Shown here piece after piece: positions 36,488 through 49,092 of a DNA stretch of 64,000 nt. The stretch comes from Saururus chinensis (lineage: Eukaryota; Streptophyta; Magnoliopsida; Piperales; Saururaceae), in contig CP141150.1 in the NCBI GenBank assembly GCA_035235625.1, positions 30,272,756-30,336,755 on the forward strand. Reading direction: 5' to 3'. A program made the position numbers and the translations under genes. Under the pieces are notes generated by a model. That model had not been told where the DNA came from. It did no database searches and was given only the letters and a program-made list of their open reading frames with translations. Positions within the stretch are counted from its first letter, which is position 1, and each line of letters begins with the position of its first letter.

Positions 36488-37618
36488 AGGAAGTTTGGAT
36501 ATTAATTGGCAATAAACCAATTTGTAACCTGGTGTGAAAGAGGAAAGTAAACCTTAAATTAGGATTTGAATTTTCAAAGAAAATGAGTACTTTTTACAAT
36601 TTGGGTGTTTTGATTGTCAAATGTCTCCTTAGTGAAAACCAACTTCATAATACGATTGCTTAAAATGAAGAAAAAATGCTGGGCTGGAAAGCTCAGCTTA
36701 TAGTAATCCCAAGTTGACATGCAACAATTCATAATGTCTTCAATGATGGGTACCCCAAACAATTATGTTCCACAAACTACATAGTACCATATGTGAACCA
36801 TTAAATAAAGAGTTGGATAGATCATTTGTTAAAATGCCACTAATTGTGACAACTTATGCAGAAGCAAACAAGACAATTACTTATTAATGAAAATACAATT
36901 TCGGTGCAATTGTGGCTAATTTTTTTTAGAATGTTGTGGTATGGTTATTTGGCAATGGGGAAATTATTTTTATTTTAAGGATTTATTGTTAACTTTCCCT
37001 TAATTTATCCCCTAATCTTTCTAATTATGTGAAACCTTTTCTAGGGGTGGTAATCACACTACAACAAAAAGGACTATTAGCAACGCTTTTAAGCGTCACT
37101 GATAGTCATCCAAGTGACACTAATGACTATTAGAGACACTTGAAAAGAGTTGCTAAATGCATCGACAAAAGACCAATTGCTAATTCTAATTAGTGATGCA
37201 TAAGCAAAAGCGTTACTCATAGTATGATATTAGTGACACTTATATTTGCGTCTCTAATAACAATTTTTTTGCGACACTTCATTACACGTCGCAAATAGTA
37301 AATAATTAGCTATGTTTTTCACATGCATCGCTAATAATTAATTCTTAGTGACACTTTATAAGGCATCGTTAATATTAAAATATTTTGAAATTTTTTGAGA
37401 AGTTATTATCAACACTTATTTCTCTCTCATTAAAAATAAAAAAAATGTAATTAGCAATGCTTTTAAGAGTGTCACTAATAAATAAGAAAAAAGAAACAAA
37501 AGTTTAATAAAAATAAAAAATAAAAATGTTATTAGCGATGATTTATAAAGTGATGTTAATAATAAATAAATAAAAAAAATTATTAGCGATGTTTCTAAAA
37601 GTGTCGCTAATAGAAGGA

Positions 37619-37712
37619 GGGGGTTGAGGGGAGAAGAAGGGGAAGGGGCTCCAGGGGTGGCAGCAACCGGAGCCGGGGAGGGCATTGCAGGGGAGAGGGA
37701 GGGGGAGCGACG
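37619..37712. other. GC-rich block inside CACTA 1
   Basis: A purine- and G-rich block (GGGGCTCCAGGGGTGGCAGC, GGAGCCGGGGAGGGCATTGC) stands out in base composition from the AT- and CT-rich element. It is open on both strands for over 30 codons. It could be captured host DNA; I do not recognise it. Confidence 0.3.
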
Positions 37713-40700
37713 ATGCTTATGTCTAAGCATCAGTAATAACAATTTTATTTGTGACGCTTCGGCAAGTAAGATAAAATCAATAAAAAATCCTCTCTCTACC
37801 CTCTCTCTCTTCTCTCTCTATTCTCTCTTTATACACACACTCTCTCTACTCTTTATTTATACACTCACTCTCTTCTTCTCTCTATCTCTCCTCTCTCTCA
37901 CTCTCTCTTCTCTCTCATTCTCTCCCTCCTCTTTCTTCCCCTCCTCTCTCTACCTCTACCTCTACCTCCATCTCTCTTCTCTTCTCCTCTCTCCGCCTCC
38001 TTCTCTCTTCCCCCCTCTCTTTCTCTCTCTATCATCCTCTCTCTTCTCTCTCTCCCCTCTCTGTAACACCTCCCTCCTCACTCTCTCTCCCTCCTCTCTT
38101 CTCTCAACCTCCTCTCTATATCTCCTCTCTCTCTCTCTCTATTCTCTCATCCTCCCTTCTCCTCTCTCTCCTCTTTCTATCTCTCCCCCTTTTATTTATA
38201 TTATATTTTAAAATAACAAAATAAAAATTAATATAATAGCAATGTATAACAAAATACATTGCTATTACATGGATTAGTAGCGATGCATTCTTCTAGGCGT
38301 TGCTACTACCTTGGGTAATAACGACGCATTTTGCTATGCATTGTTACTATATTTTTTTAATGTCTTGTATTAATTTTAAAATATAAGATATAATAATTTT
38401 TTTTCAAAAATTCTAAATTAAATTCTCCCCATCTCTATCTCTCCTCTCCCTCTCCCCTCCCCTATCTCTCCCTCCCTCCTCTCTATCTCCTCGCTCTCTC
38501 TCTCTCTCTCCCCTTCTCTCTCTCTATCCCCTCTCATCCTCTCTTCTCTTATCCTATCTCTCTCCTCTTTCTCTCCCCCTCTCTACCTCTCTCTTCCCCT
38601 TCTCTCTCTCCCTTTTATTAAATATTATATTTTAAAATTAAAAAAAAAATTAAAATTAAATGTAATAGTGAAGCATAACAAAATGTATTGCTACTATCCA
38701 AGGTAATAGAGACAACACATTTTGCCATGCGTCGATACTATTTTTTAATTTTTTTATTAATTATAAAATATAAGATATAATAAAAAATTTCCAGAAATTC
38801 TAAATTAAAATTTCCCCACCTCTATCTCTCTTTTCCCTCTCTCTCCTCTCTCTTTTCTCTCTCCCTCCCTCACTACCCTCTCTGTAACACCTCTCTTCTC
38901 TCACTCCCCCTTCTCTCTCTCTATATCTCCTCTCACTCTCTCTCTTCTCCTCTCTCCCCCTCTCTTTTTCTCTCTCCTCTCTCATCCTCTATTCTCTCAT
39001 CCTCTCTCTCCCCTCTTTCTCTCTCCCTCTCTACCTTCTGTCTTCTCCTTCTCGCTCTCTCCCCCTCTTTTTTCCCCCTCTCTCTTTCTCTCTCCCTTTT
39101 ATTAAAAAAATATAGTAGCGATGCATAGCAAAATGCGTTGCTACTACCCTCATTGCTACTACCTAGGGTAGTAGCAATGCATTTTGCTATGCATCGCTAT
39201 CACATTTAATTTTAATTTTTTATTGATTTTAAAATGTAATATATAATAAAATGAAGAGAGAAAGAGCGAGAAGGGGAAGAGAGAGGTAGAGGGGAGAGAG
39301 AAAGAGGAGAGAGATAGATGAGAGAGAGGAGAGAAAGAGAGAGAGATGAGAGACGAAGGAGAGAGAAGAGAGGAGGGATAGAGAAGAGAAGAGAGATGAG
39401 GTGGGATAATTTAATTTAGAACTTTTAGGAATTTTTTATTATACCTATATTATAAAATTAGCAAAAGAAATTAAAAAATATAGTTGCGATGTATAGCAAT
39501 ATGCGTCACTACTACCTAAGGTAGTAGCATCGCTACAACCCAGCTAGTATTGATGCATACGCATATGCGTCACTACTACCTTGTATAGTAGCAACACATT
39601 TTGTTATCGTCGCTATTATATTTATTTTTAATTTTTAATAATTTTAAAAGATAATATGCAACAAAAGGGAGAGTGAGAAAAAACAAGAAGGGGAAGAGAG
39701 AGCTAGAGATGGAGAGAGAAAAAGGAGAAAGAGAGAGGAGGGAGAGAGAGACATGGAGAGAGGGAGAGGAGAGATAGAGATGGGGAGAATTTAATTTAGA
39801 ATTTTTGGAAAATTTTTATTATACATTATATTTTAAAATTAGTAAAAAAAATTAAAAATATAATAGCGACTCATACACATATGTGTCGCTATTACATTTA
39901 ATTTTATTTTTTATTAATTTTAAAATATAATATATAATAAAAGGGAGAGAGAGGAAAGTAGAGAGAGTGAAGAGAGAGAATAGAGAAGAGAGGACGAGAG
40001 AGAAAAGAGAAAGAGAGTGAGTGAAGAGAGAGACATAGAGGGAGACAGAGGGAAGAGAGAGGAAAGTGGAGAGAGAGAGAAGGGAGATAGATTTTTTTAA
40101 GATTTAAGCCTATTTTCTTCCTCTTTGTCTACCTCTCCCTCTCTATCCTCTCTTGCCCCTCTTGCCTCTCTCTTCTCCCCCTCTCTCTCTACTTCTCTCT
40201 TTTTTATTATATATTATATTCTAAAATAATTAAAAAATTAAAATAAAATATATTAGCGACACATAAAAAATGCTTCTCTAGTACCCCAAGTATTAATGAT
40301 ACATATTCATATGTGTCGCTACTATCTAGGATACTATTAACGCAATTTCTTAAGTGTCTCTAATATAGTATATTTTAAATTTTTTATCAAATTTTAAAAT
40401 ATAATATATTAAAAAATTCCTAAAAAAATTTAAATGAATTTCTTCCCCCTCTTTCTCTCTCCTCTCTCCTCTCTGTCCATTCTTTCTTTCCTCTCTCCCC
40501 TCACTCTCTCTCTCACTCTCACTCTCTCTACCCTATTTCTCTCTCTCTTTTCCCTCTATCTCTCTCATCTTGTCTCTCTCAATCTACTCTCACTCTCTCT
40601 TCTCTCTCCACTTACTCTCTCCTCTCTCTTTCTCTCTCTACAATACTTACTCTCCTTTTTTTCTCTCTTCTCCCTCTCTCCTCTCTATTCTCTCTCCACT

Positions 40701-40897
40701 TTCTCTTCTTTCTTCAATCCTTTCTCTCTCTCTTACACGTGTGAACATGAGCCCTAGCTCTAATGAGTAAGGATAAAGTAGAAATTATTTATTTATTATA
40801 TATAAATAATAAATATTAAATAAAATATATTATATTTGTGAAGTTTTTTTTTAAATTTATTAATTCTATATTATATGTTTAAATAATAAATATTAAA

Positions 40898-41794
40898 TAA
40901 AATAAAGGGAAATTTATTTAAATAATAATTTTTTAAAAAAATTTACCAATTTAGACCACTTTGGGAAATATTTCCCAAAGTGGTGTTGCTTTTTGCCATG
41001 CAGGCGTCAGCCAAGCAGTTGGTGCCTACGTGGCTTTTTTTTTATTTTTTTTTTTGATTTCATCCTTTAGAAGGACGAAATCAATACTGTGTACTGAAAA
41101 GGACAAAATTAGTACTTCCCCTCCTCTCTCTCTCTCTTCACTCTCTCTCCCCTCTCTCTCTTCACTCTTCTCCTCTCTCTCTCATCACTCTCTCTCCTCT
41201 CTTCTCTCTCTATTTACTCTCTCTCCTCTTTCTCTCTTTATTCACTGTCTCTCTCTCCTCTTTCTCTCTTTATTCACTGTCTCTCTCTCCTCTTTCTCTC
41301 CCTTCTCTATCTTTCTCCACTCTCTCTATTCATTCTCTTAAAGAGAAGAGGGAAAGAGGAGAGAGAGTGGAGTGAGAGAAGAGAGAGTGAATAGAGAGAT
41401 AAGAGAGAGAACGAGGAGAGAGAGTGAATAGAGAGAAAGAGGAGAGAATAGAGGGAGAGAGAGGGTGGAGAGAGAGAGAAAGATGAGAGAAGAGACAGAG
41501 GAGAGAGAGTGAATAGAGAGAGAAGAGAGGAGAGAGAGTGAATAAAGAGAGAAGAGAAGAGAGAGAGTGAAGAGAGAGAGAGAGGAGGGGAAGTATTAGT
41601 ACACAATATTGATTTTGTCCTTTAGAAGGACGAAATCAATTTTTTTTTATAAAAAAGCCATGCAGGCCCCAGTTGCTTTGTAGGCGCCTGCATGGCGAAA
41701 AGCAACACCACTTTGGGAAATATTTCCCAAAGTGGCCTAAATTGGTAAATATTTTTTTAAAAATTATTATTTAAATAAATGTCCCTAAAATAAA
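40898..41794. mobile_element. Mutator-like foldback element nested in CACTA 1
   Basis: The element (40,907-41,785, 879 bp) starts GGGAAATTTATTTAAATAAT and its other end reads GGGACATTTATTTAAATAAT. A perfect 9-bp duplication, TAAAATAAA, flanks it (40,898-40,906 and 41,786-41,794). It is one inverted repeat from end to end: the left arm has a CT tract and the right arm the matching GA tract, meeting near 41,340. Each arm carries a 28-bp perfect palindrome built on CCACTTTGGGAAAT (40,956-40,983 and 41,708-41,735). No coding capacity beyond low-complexity frames. Confidence 0.88.
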
Positions 41795-43819
41795 ATAATA
41801 AAACTATTAGCGGCACTTTTTTGAAAGGGTCGCTAATAATAGTAATCTTTGCAATGCTTTTGCTAATAGTAGTAATATTTGCAGAGTGTCGCTAATAGTT
41901 TTATTTAAAAAAAAAACACTCTACTTCATTTGCGGCATTTTTTAAAGTGTTGCTAATAGTATAACTATTAGCGATGCTTTTGCAAAAGCGTCGCTATTAT
42001 TAATACTATTTGCGATGCTGTTATCGCAAATAGTTCTATTTTTTTGGAAAAAAAAATTATAATTATTTGCAACACTTTTTTGAAAGTGTAGCTAATTTTT
42101 GTACTATTAGCGATGTTTTAAAAAAAAAATGTCGCTAACAGTTATAAATTTTGTGATGCTTTTTTATGCATATCAAATAGTAGTTTTTAATGACGCTTTG
42201 AATTACGTTGCTAATAAAAGTGGTGCTAATACCCCTTTTTGTTGTAGTGTCGAACAATGTCAAATAGTTAGACATGTCCGGTTGTTCGATTGTGGCCGTT
42301 TGATTGCCCAATTGTCTATATATATGATTGTTTGTTTGATCGACTATTTGATTGTCAATTTTACTAACTTGCACGACTGCCTTGATAATTTGTCCATCTG
42401 TCAAGCTTCCACTCCTAACCTTTTCATTCAATTAACTTCCACTCCGTTTCTTTTGATTATTAGTTCCATTGTTTTAAATAAAACCCTTGGGAAAGACTAA
42501 AGAGGGCATATAAGGAACATGATACTCTTGTGTAGTGGTTTCTTGGAGCCCGAGTCTCTTTTGTGGCGAGTTCACAACTTAACAGTAGTATTTCACATTC
42601 AATGATTAATTTATGTAATTGATTTGACATTAAAAATGAGATGAAAATGAACACACATGTATTAGTCTCCGAGCCCATTGGGTGCATAAGATCTAGGACA
42701 ATGAATAATATTTATAATTTTTTAGTTCGAATAAAATTCATGATTGATCATATATATCTTGTGTCAAACATCCTATAAGATGAATTAAAATCTGTTGATG
42801 AATAACGATAATTTGTCCATCCCTTCACCATTTTTGAGATTGATTAATCGATTAACCATTACCCATTCATAAGGGTCATAATTCAACATATTTCCTTTTT
42901 TTTTTAAATACAACTGAACCTAAAAATCAAAGTAGCACATTCATCAGCTACCAACTAAAAAAAAGTCATATAATGTATTTATAAATATTAATACTGCAAC
43001 AAAATTTGAGTTTAAGCTAACCAAATAGAACATCTATTGCATAGACATTGCATTTCTTACAAAAAATATCTAATCCTTAAATTCATTCATTTAATTAAAA
43101 GAACTTTCAATTGAAATAGAAGTTTTTACTTCACATATATCAAAATTCCAAGTCCCTCTGATAGTAAACTAACAATAAGTAAGCTTTAGAAAAAGCTAAA
43201 TACCAAGAGTTGTCTTCATTTTAAACATATCCAAAATTCCAAGTCCCCTAACTATCAAAACAATTCAACAATATATTTATACTCCACCCTGGAAGAAATA
43301 AATAAATAAGTTTGTGGCTCCAACTTTTCAATGCTAGGTTGTTTTTTTTTAATTGTGTGAAGGGATGAAAATAAGGGTTAGCTTAGTTTTCTCGCACATT
43401 GTTTAGTGGTTGGGTGTGAGTGAGGTTTATATGAAAGAGGATATGTTTATATATAACATATTTACACACATGCTAGACAAATAATGGATAATGAGTAGGG
43501 ATGAACTTTTTTCACAACCATTCCATTTAGAAAATGGTTAGATAAAATTATCCACTTATTTACTGATCAAATATATTTAATCATACTATTAAGATGGATG
43601 ATCATCGTCAATGACTTTCGAGTTCTACACAAGCATATACTATACTACATTTTCAATATGCTTAATTGGCATGAATATGCTTTTTGTATCACATTATTTA
43701 GCTCTTTGGCTCCTATGCGATAGTTTTAATGTTTTGATGAACTCTCAAAATAAAAGAGGTAATCACAAAGTAATAATATTGGCTAAAGATTTTTTTTTTA
43801 AAATGACTAATGTAATTAC

Positions 43820-46800
43820 TGTAACGCCCTGACTTGAGCCGGAGTCCAAAAAATCTCGAATACAAATTTTCTTCCTTAAACAAGGAATCATCTGTGTGCG
43901 AGAGGTATAATGTTCATCTATGCACTACGGAGCTTCAAAGCTTCCCTATTCGTAGACTAGAGTTGTAACATTTGTATACACACAATGAAGTTTCAAAGTT
44001 CATCACATGTAAGTTAGAATAAAATATATATTTATATTTAATTTGGATCGGGCTAATGTTGCCTTACCATTGGTTGCCTACGTACATATTGGATACCATT
44101 TACAATATTATTCCAATACGATCATATCTGAACGTAGTTATGCCTAATGGCTATTACATACATTAGGCATCATAAAATCATTCACGTTAAAATACGTATA
44201 TCTTTATATTCAGATACATCATTCAGAGTTAGATTGAAATCTCGTAAATCATCGGAGTTAAATAGAATTCTCAAAAATCATAGAAGTCAGAGAGAAATCT
44301 CATAAATCATATAAATCATCAGAGTCAAATGGAAATCTCATAAATAATCGAAGTTAAATGGAAGCTAACACATTAACAAAATTATAAATCTCGCTCTATC
44401 ACAAAGCAGAGCTGGACACAATAGAGTAGATTGGATCACATCAGATCCCGTCAGATCATATGAGATCATATTAGATCATAACCAAGTATATCATATTAAA
44501 GTATATCAGGACACCTCAAATCATACCAGATAAAGCATAACAAAGGAATTCAAATCAAAACATATTAGAATACATCATATCATAGCAAATCATACATTTT
44601 AATTAGTATATTAATATCACTAATTAAGATGTACATGCACAAAAGTCATTTAACATCCTAAGTTAACTACTTGGGATGCCTACATATTCTTAAACTCATA
44701 TTAAAACAGAAGGTCATATATGCTTACTCATAGGAGATACCGGAATTGGCGGCATTTAGAGTAGTTCATTTCTTTAGGGCGTCCTCCTTTCAATTCCGGA
44801 GATGGCAGGCATAATCTCTTTTAGCTCCGGAACGTCTTTCTCATTGCTTCTGAAGGTGACAGACATAATCTCTATTTAATCGGAGACACTTTATGCTTCC
44901 TGCGGCTGTAGGTGGTGGACATAGAATCCCCTTACCTGGAGACGCTTCTTACTTTTCATGCCCGGAGGCAACAACCGAACATCTCCTCATCCGGAGACAC
45001 TTTTCTCTTTTCGCTCTTATAAACTGCGAATAGAGCCTCCCCTTAACTTGGAGATGCTTCTCTCACTATGTATCCCTTTGGTGGAGGACAGAGCCTCCCT
45101 TACTCCGGGTCACTTCTCTTGTTGTGGCTGGACAATGGAGGACTGAACCCCCTCTTGCTCTGGGCCACTTTTCTTTCTTCGGTGCTCGAGGGTGACAAGC
45201 ACAGTCTCTTCTCACTTTGGGACAATTCTCCCTTATACGGTTACCAACTCAAAGAACAGATCCCTCCATTGCCTACACCACACTTGATTTACTTAAGAAC
45301 GCCTCTTGAATATACTAAATCGGACTCAGAATGATTAGAAACAAAGAAAACCAAGTTCTTGTTCAAAAATGACTTGAATTGGCATTTATAGCCTCTAGCC
45401 GCTCTAAAACAGCGGCGCTGCGCCTCAAAAAATAATAGCACCGCTGATTTGGAAAATGCACTTGCCGTAACGCACAATGAGACTCATGCCCGCACATTTT
45501 GCAGGTCGTGCCAGCGAGCAACACACATGTGTTCGTCACATGCAACATTTTTTTTAAATACATATCTTCAAATGTGCATATATTTTTATCCAGGACTCTT
45601 ATTTGCAGGTTCTTGGTACCGTTGAGCTCATATCGACGATCCCTATGAAACTAAACCACTTACAGTAGTCTATCCCACTCTTTTCAAGTGAGTCCTAACT
45701 AAATTACATGCTACTCGAGGTTGTAACTTAAGGTGCCAACCTCTGTTGTGGGTGTTCTTCAATTTGTTATGCTCGTTTCTTCGAGCTCGACACATATACA
45801 GAGGTTTCAACCTTTGAAACCTTCTAAGACTTATCCAAAAATTATCTAATTACCCCTAACCCCTTAGGTTAGACGTAATCAAAGAAGCGGGGTGTTACAT
45901 TCTTCCCCCCTTAAACGAATTGCATCATCACAATTCGCCCAAAGACAGTCTTTAAAACACATCAAAATTAGAATAAATATCTAACAAAATCTAATAGTTA
46001 ATCGAATAAGTAATCGTAAATAGAATTCGATAGATCATAATCAAATAAATCATCTATAAACAAAATCCAATTTTAAAATTGGATAAAAGATTCAAAAACA
46101 AAATCTTATAATTTATGATTGGATAAAAAACATTTTAAACAAAATCCAATTTTAAATTTAAAATCGGATAAATCATGTCGTACAAAATTTGCTAAATCAA
46201 TCATATATCAAAATCTGATTTGTAAACAAAATCCGATAATTAATTTAGAGTCAGATAAATTAGACCTATCGTTTTTTTCAAAATTCGATAAATCAATCAT
46301 TCAGTCAAAGAGCCATGATACCTAACAGCTTACTCCTGCAGTCATGGGGCCATGGAAGCCAGAAGGATAAAAGCTTTCCCATGATACTTAGACTCTTGTG
46401 TTTGCGAGAACCAATTCTTTCTCTCAGTGGGTATCCTTATTTAAATCCGTGATACCGAACGGCTTACCCCCGCACTCATGGGGCCACAGAGTCCAGAAGG
46501 ATAGTAGCTTTCCCATGATGCTCCACACCTAAGTATGCCAGAACCAATTATTTCTCTTGGTAGGTATCCATAATCGATAGCTTTTGAGCTTTACACCAAA
46601 TAACTATCTAGAGAGTCCGAAGGCCCAAATCATTGAAAACTTCTTCGTCAAATCAAATTTAGAACAAACATTTCCGATGAAGCCAAATTTAAAATCGAAA
46701 TTCATTAATACACTAATGGAATCAACCTTGAAGCTATCCGCTAACACCACATGTCCCATACCATGGGTGTTTGATGGTTTCTTCTTAGTAATTCCACAAC

Positions 46801-49092
46801 CGATTGAGATAAATTTACTAGATTTTTAATCCATTTTCAAATTACAGAGCCTTTGAAATTAAAATTTTATATCAAATCCACAAGTAGATTTAACCTTAGA
46901 GCAATCCACTAACACCAAGTATCTCATACCATAGGTGTTTAGTAATTCCTCTAAGGAGTTCCAATGTTTTTCAAAACAGATTTGCTTGAAGTTAAAGAGA
47001 ACTTTCAAAATGCTAATATTTCAGAATTGAATTTTGTATCAATATATTAGTAGAATTTACCGCTGAGTTACCCACTAACACCTCACCTCTTATACAACAG
47101 GTGTTTGGTGGTTACTCTTAAGTAATTCCACTATCATTTAACATAATTAATTTCTTAATCAAATACATTTTCAGAAAGAAACAATTCGAAATCAAATTTT
47201 ACTTCAATACCGTGGTAGAATTAATCGTAGAGTTTTCTACTAGCCCCTTATGTCCATACCATGAGCATTTGGTAGTTACCCGTTGGTAATTCTACAATCG
47301 TTTAAAACATATTTGAAATCAAAACCGCTGAAAACATTTAAAAAAATCATGTAACGAATTTAAAATAAATATAAAATTAAAATTCACAAAAATTGGAATC
47401 CGTTTTAAAAACCAATGTAACACATGGAGAATGGAATTTTAAATCAAATCCGATTTAACTTATTCAGAATATAATTTCCAAATAACTTCCGAATAAATAT
47501 AGAATTCATGAAATTGGAGTTCGTATAAAATCCCATGTCACAAATCCAGAATGAAAAGTTCAAAATTAAAGTTCTTATTAAATCTAATTTCTCAGTCAAA
47601 ATTTTATATAAATTTAATTTTTTTACAAAATATTAGACCTGATGCAACATAATGAGAGAGAAATTTTTAAAAAATTTCTGATTGAAAATAAAAAAATCAT
47701 CAAAGCGATGTTCACATCAAATCCCATGATAGACATGGCGAATAAAAATCTCGAACGATTTTTTGATTAAATTCGTATTCAGATGCGACACATTCAAAGA
47801 AAATTTTTTAGATCAATCCTAATTTAAAATCGACATTTGCAAAATCGTAGTTTGCCTTCAATTCGTTATGATACATGCAGAATAAAATTTTAAATCACTT
47901 CTAATTAAACAAATCAGAATTCATAAAAATCAAAGTTTGAAGTAATTTTGATGTCACACTAGTAGAGTGAAATTAGAAATCAAAATCTAATACGATTCAT
48001 TTGTAGTGACATTTTCAAATATTTTTTGATTTAAGATCGAAATTCATAAAATTGATCTTTGTATTAAATCTATTGGAAAGCATGCTAACAGAAATTTTAA
48101 TTTAAAATCCGCTTGAGAATCGAAGTTCTTAAAATTAGAGCTCATATTAAATCTAATGTCACAAATACATAATTAGAACGTTCAAAATCGGAGTTTGTAT
48201 TAAGTCTAATATCACACATGCATAGCCAAAAAGTTTAAAATCAGAAATCATTTCAAATTAATGACAGCACATCTAGAACAAAAATTTTCAAATTATTTTA
48301 AATTTAAAACTAGAATTCATTCCAAATTAATGACAACTCATTCAATATAGAAATTCCTAATTATAACAAATTTAAATTCAAAATTCTTATTAAATCAATA
48401 TCTTTAATAAACATTATGTTTTTGTAGACAAATCAATGCTTCAATACCATTTGTATTACCCCGACTAGAGTCGGGTTCTAGAAAATCTTTAATAAAAATT
48501 TTCTTCCTTAAATAAGGAATCATCATCTATGTGTAAGAGGTATAATATTCGTCTACGCACTACGGAGCTTCCAAGCTTACCTATTTGTAGACTAGAGTTG
48601 TAATGTTCATATACATACAACGAAGTTTCAAAGTATGTAGCATGTAAGTTAGAATAAAATAAATATTTATATTTAATTTGGATCGGGCCAATGTTGCCTT
48701 ACCATTGGTTGCCTACATACGTATTGGATAACATTTACAATATTATTCTAATATGATCATATCCAAATGTGTGTATCTTTCTATCCCGGACTCGGATTAG
48801 CGCGTTCTTGGTACCGTTGAGCTCGTATTGACAAGGCCTACAAAATTAAATCACTTTGAGTAGTTTATCCCACTCTTTTTGTAAGTGAGTCATGCTTAAT
48901 TACATGCTTCTCGAGGTCATAACTTTCGGTTCTATTCTCAGTTTTGTGCATTCTTCAATTTGTTACGTTTGTTTTTGATCTCTACACATATACGAAGTTT
49001 CAACTTTTGAAACCCTCTAAGACTTATTGAAAAATTATTTAATTATCCCTAACTCTTTAGGTTAGACACAATCGAAAAAGCGGGGTATTACA
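43820..49092 (-). mobile_element. Non-coding LTR retrotransposon (LARD-type), decayed
   Basis: Orientation is minus. The 5' LTR is 48,452-49,092 and the 3' LTR 43,820-45,899, both with TGTAA..TTACA-type ends; they are of unequal length. A primer-binding site resembling tRNA-iMet (ATGGTATTGAAGC, 48,438-48,450) abuts the 5' LTR, and a polypurine tract (AAGGGGGGAAGAA, 45,900-45,912) abuts the 3' LTR. Flanks are ATTAC (43,815-43,819) and ATTAT (49,093-49,097). The 2.5-kb interior codes for nothing recognisable, as in large retrotransposon derivatives mobilised in trans. Its LTRs are related to the solo LTR at 16.1 kb. LTR divergence suggests an old insertion; it is broken and not whole. Confidence 0.85.
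46312..47300. repeat. Tandem degenerate repeats inside the LTR element
   Basis: Two units of about 135 bp (46,312 and 46,449) share CATGGGGCCA..AGAAGGATA..AGCTTTCCCATGAT. They are followed by four or five units of about 130-150 bp sharing CTAACACC..CATACCAT.GGTGTTT. and ending in AATTCCAC. A further series of short AAATC/AAATTC-rich units runs to about 48,360. The interior is therefore mostly built of tandem repeats. Confidence 0.65.

Larger units (their letters stand above)
37057..42249. mobile_element. Non-autonomous CACTA (En/Spm) element 1
   Basis: The ends are CACTACAACAAAAAGG and, reverse-complemented, CACTACAACAAAAAGGGG. Flanking triplets are TCA (37,054-37,056) and TCG (42,250-42,252), a 3-bp duplication with one difference of the CpG-decay type. 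Subterminal regions carry many copies of a TTAGCGACGCTT-like motif in both orientations, as in CACTA transposase-binding arrays. The interior alternates palindromic GCGATGCATAGCAAAATGCG blocks with long CT tracts (37.79-38.19, 38.43-38.61, 38.82-39.10, 40.12-40.20, 40.44-40.73 kb) and GA tracts (39.25-39.40, 39.67-39.79, 39.95-40.09 kb). No transposase: the long frames are Ser/Leu-rich translations of the CT tracts. Confidence 0.9.
31880..42466 (+). repeat. Segmental tandem duplication, copy 1 (interrupted)
   Basis: Without the CACTA element this copy is about 5.4 kb. It begins with GGGGAAGGCTAAAGAGGGCATATAAGG and ends with the block of TTTGATTGTC-like words and CCTTTTCATTCAATTAACTTCC (42,250-42,440). 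The same order is found in the adjacent copy 2. Copy 1 holds two segments missing from copy 2: about 33,300-34,790 and 35,095-36,487. No gene is evident in either copy. Confidence 0.75.

Noticed and set aside
37624-38211. 195-codon Ser/Leu-rich frame and similar ones at 40.4 and 41.0 kb
   Set aside because: They are translations of CT microsatellite tracts and not proteins; they only resemble membrane segments by composition.
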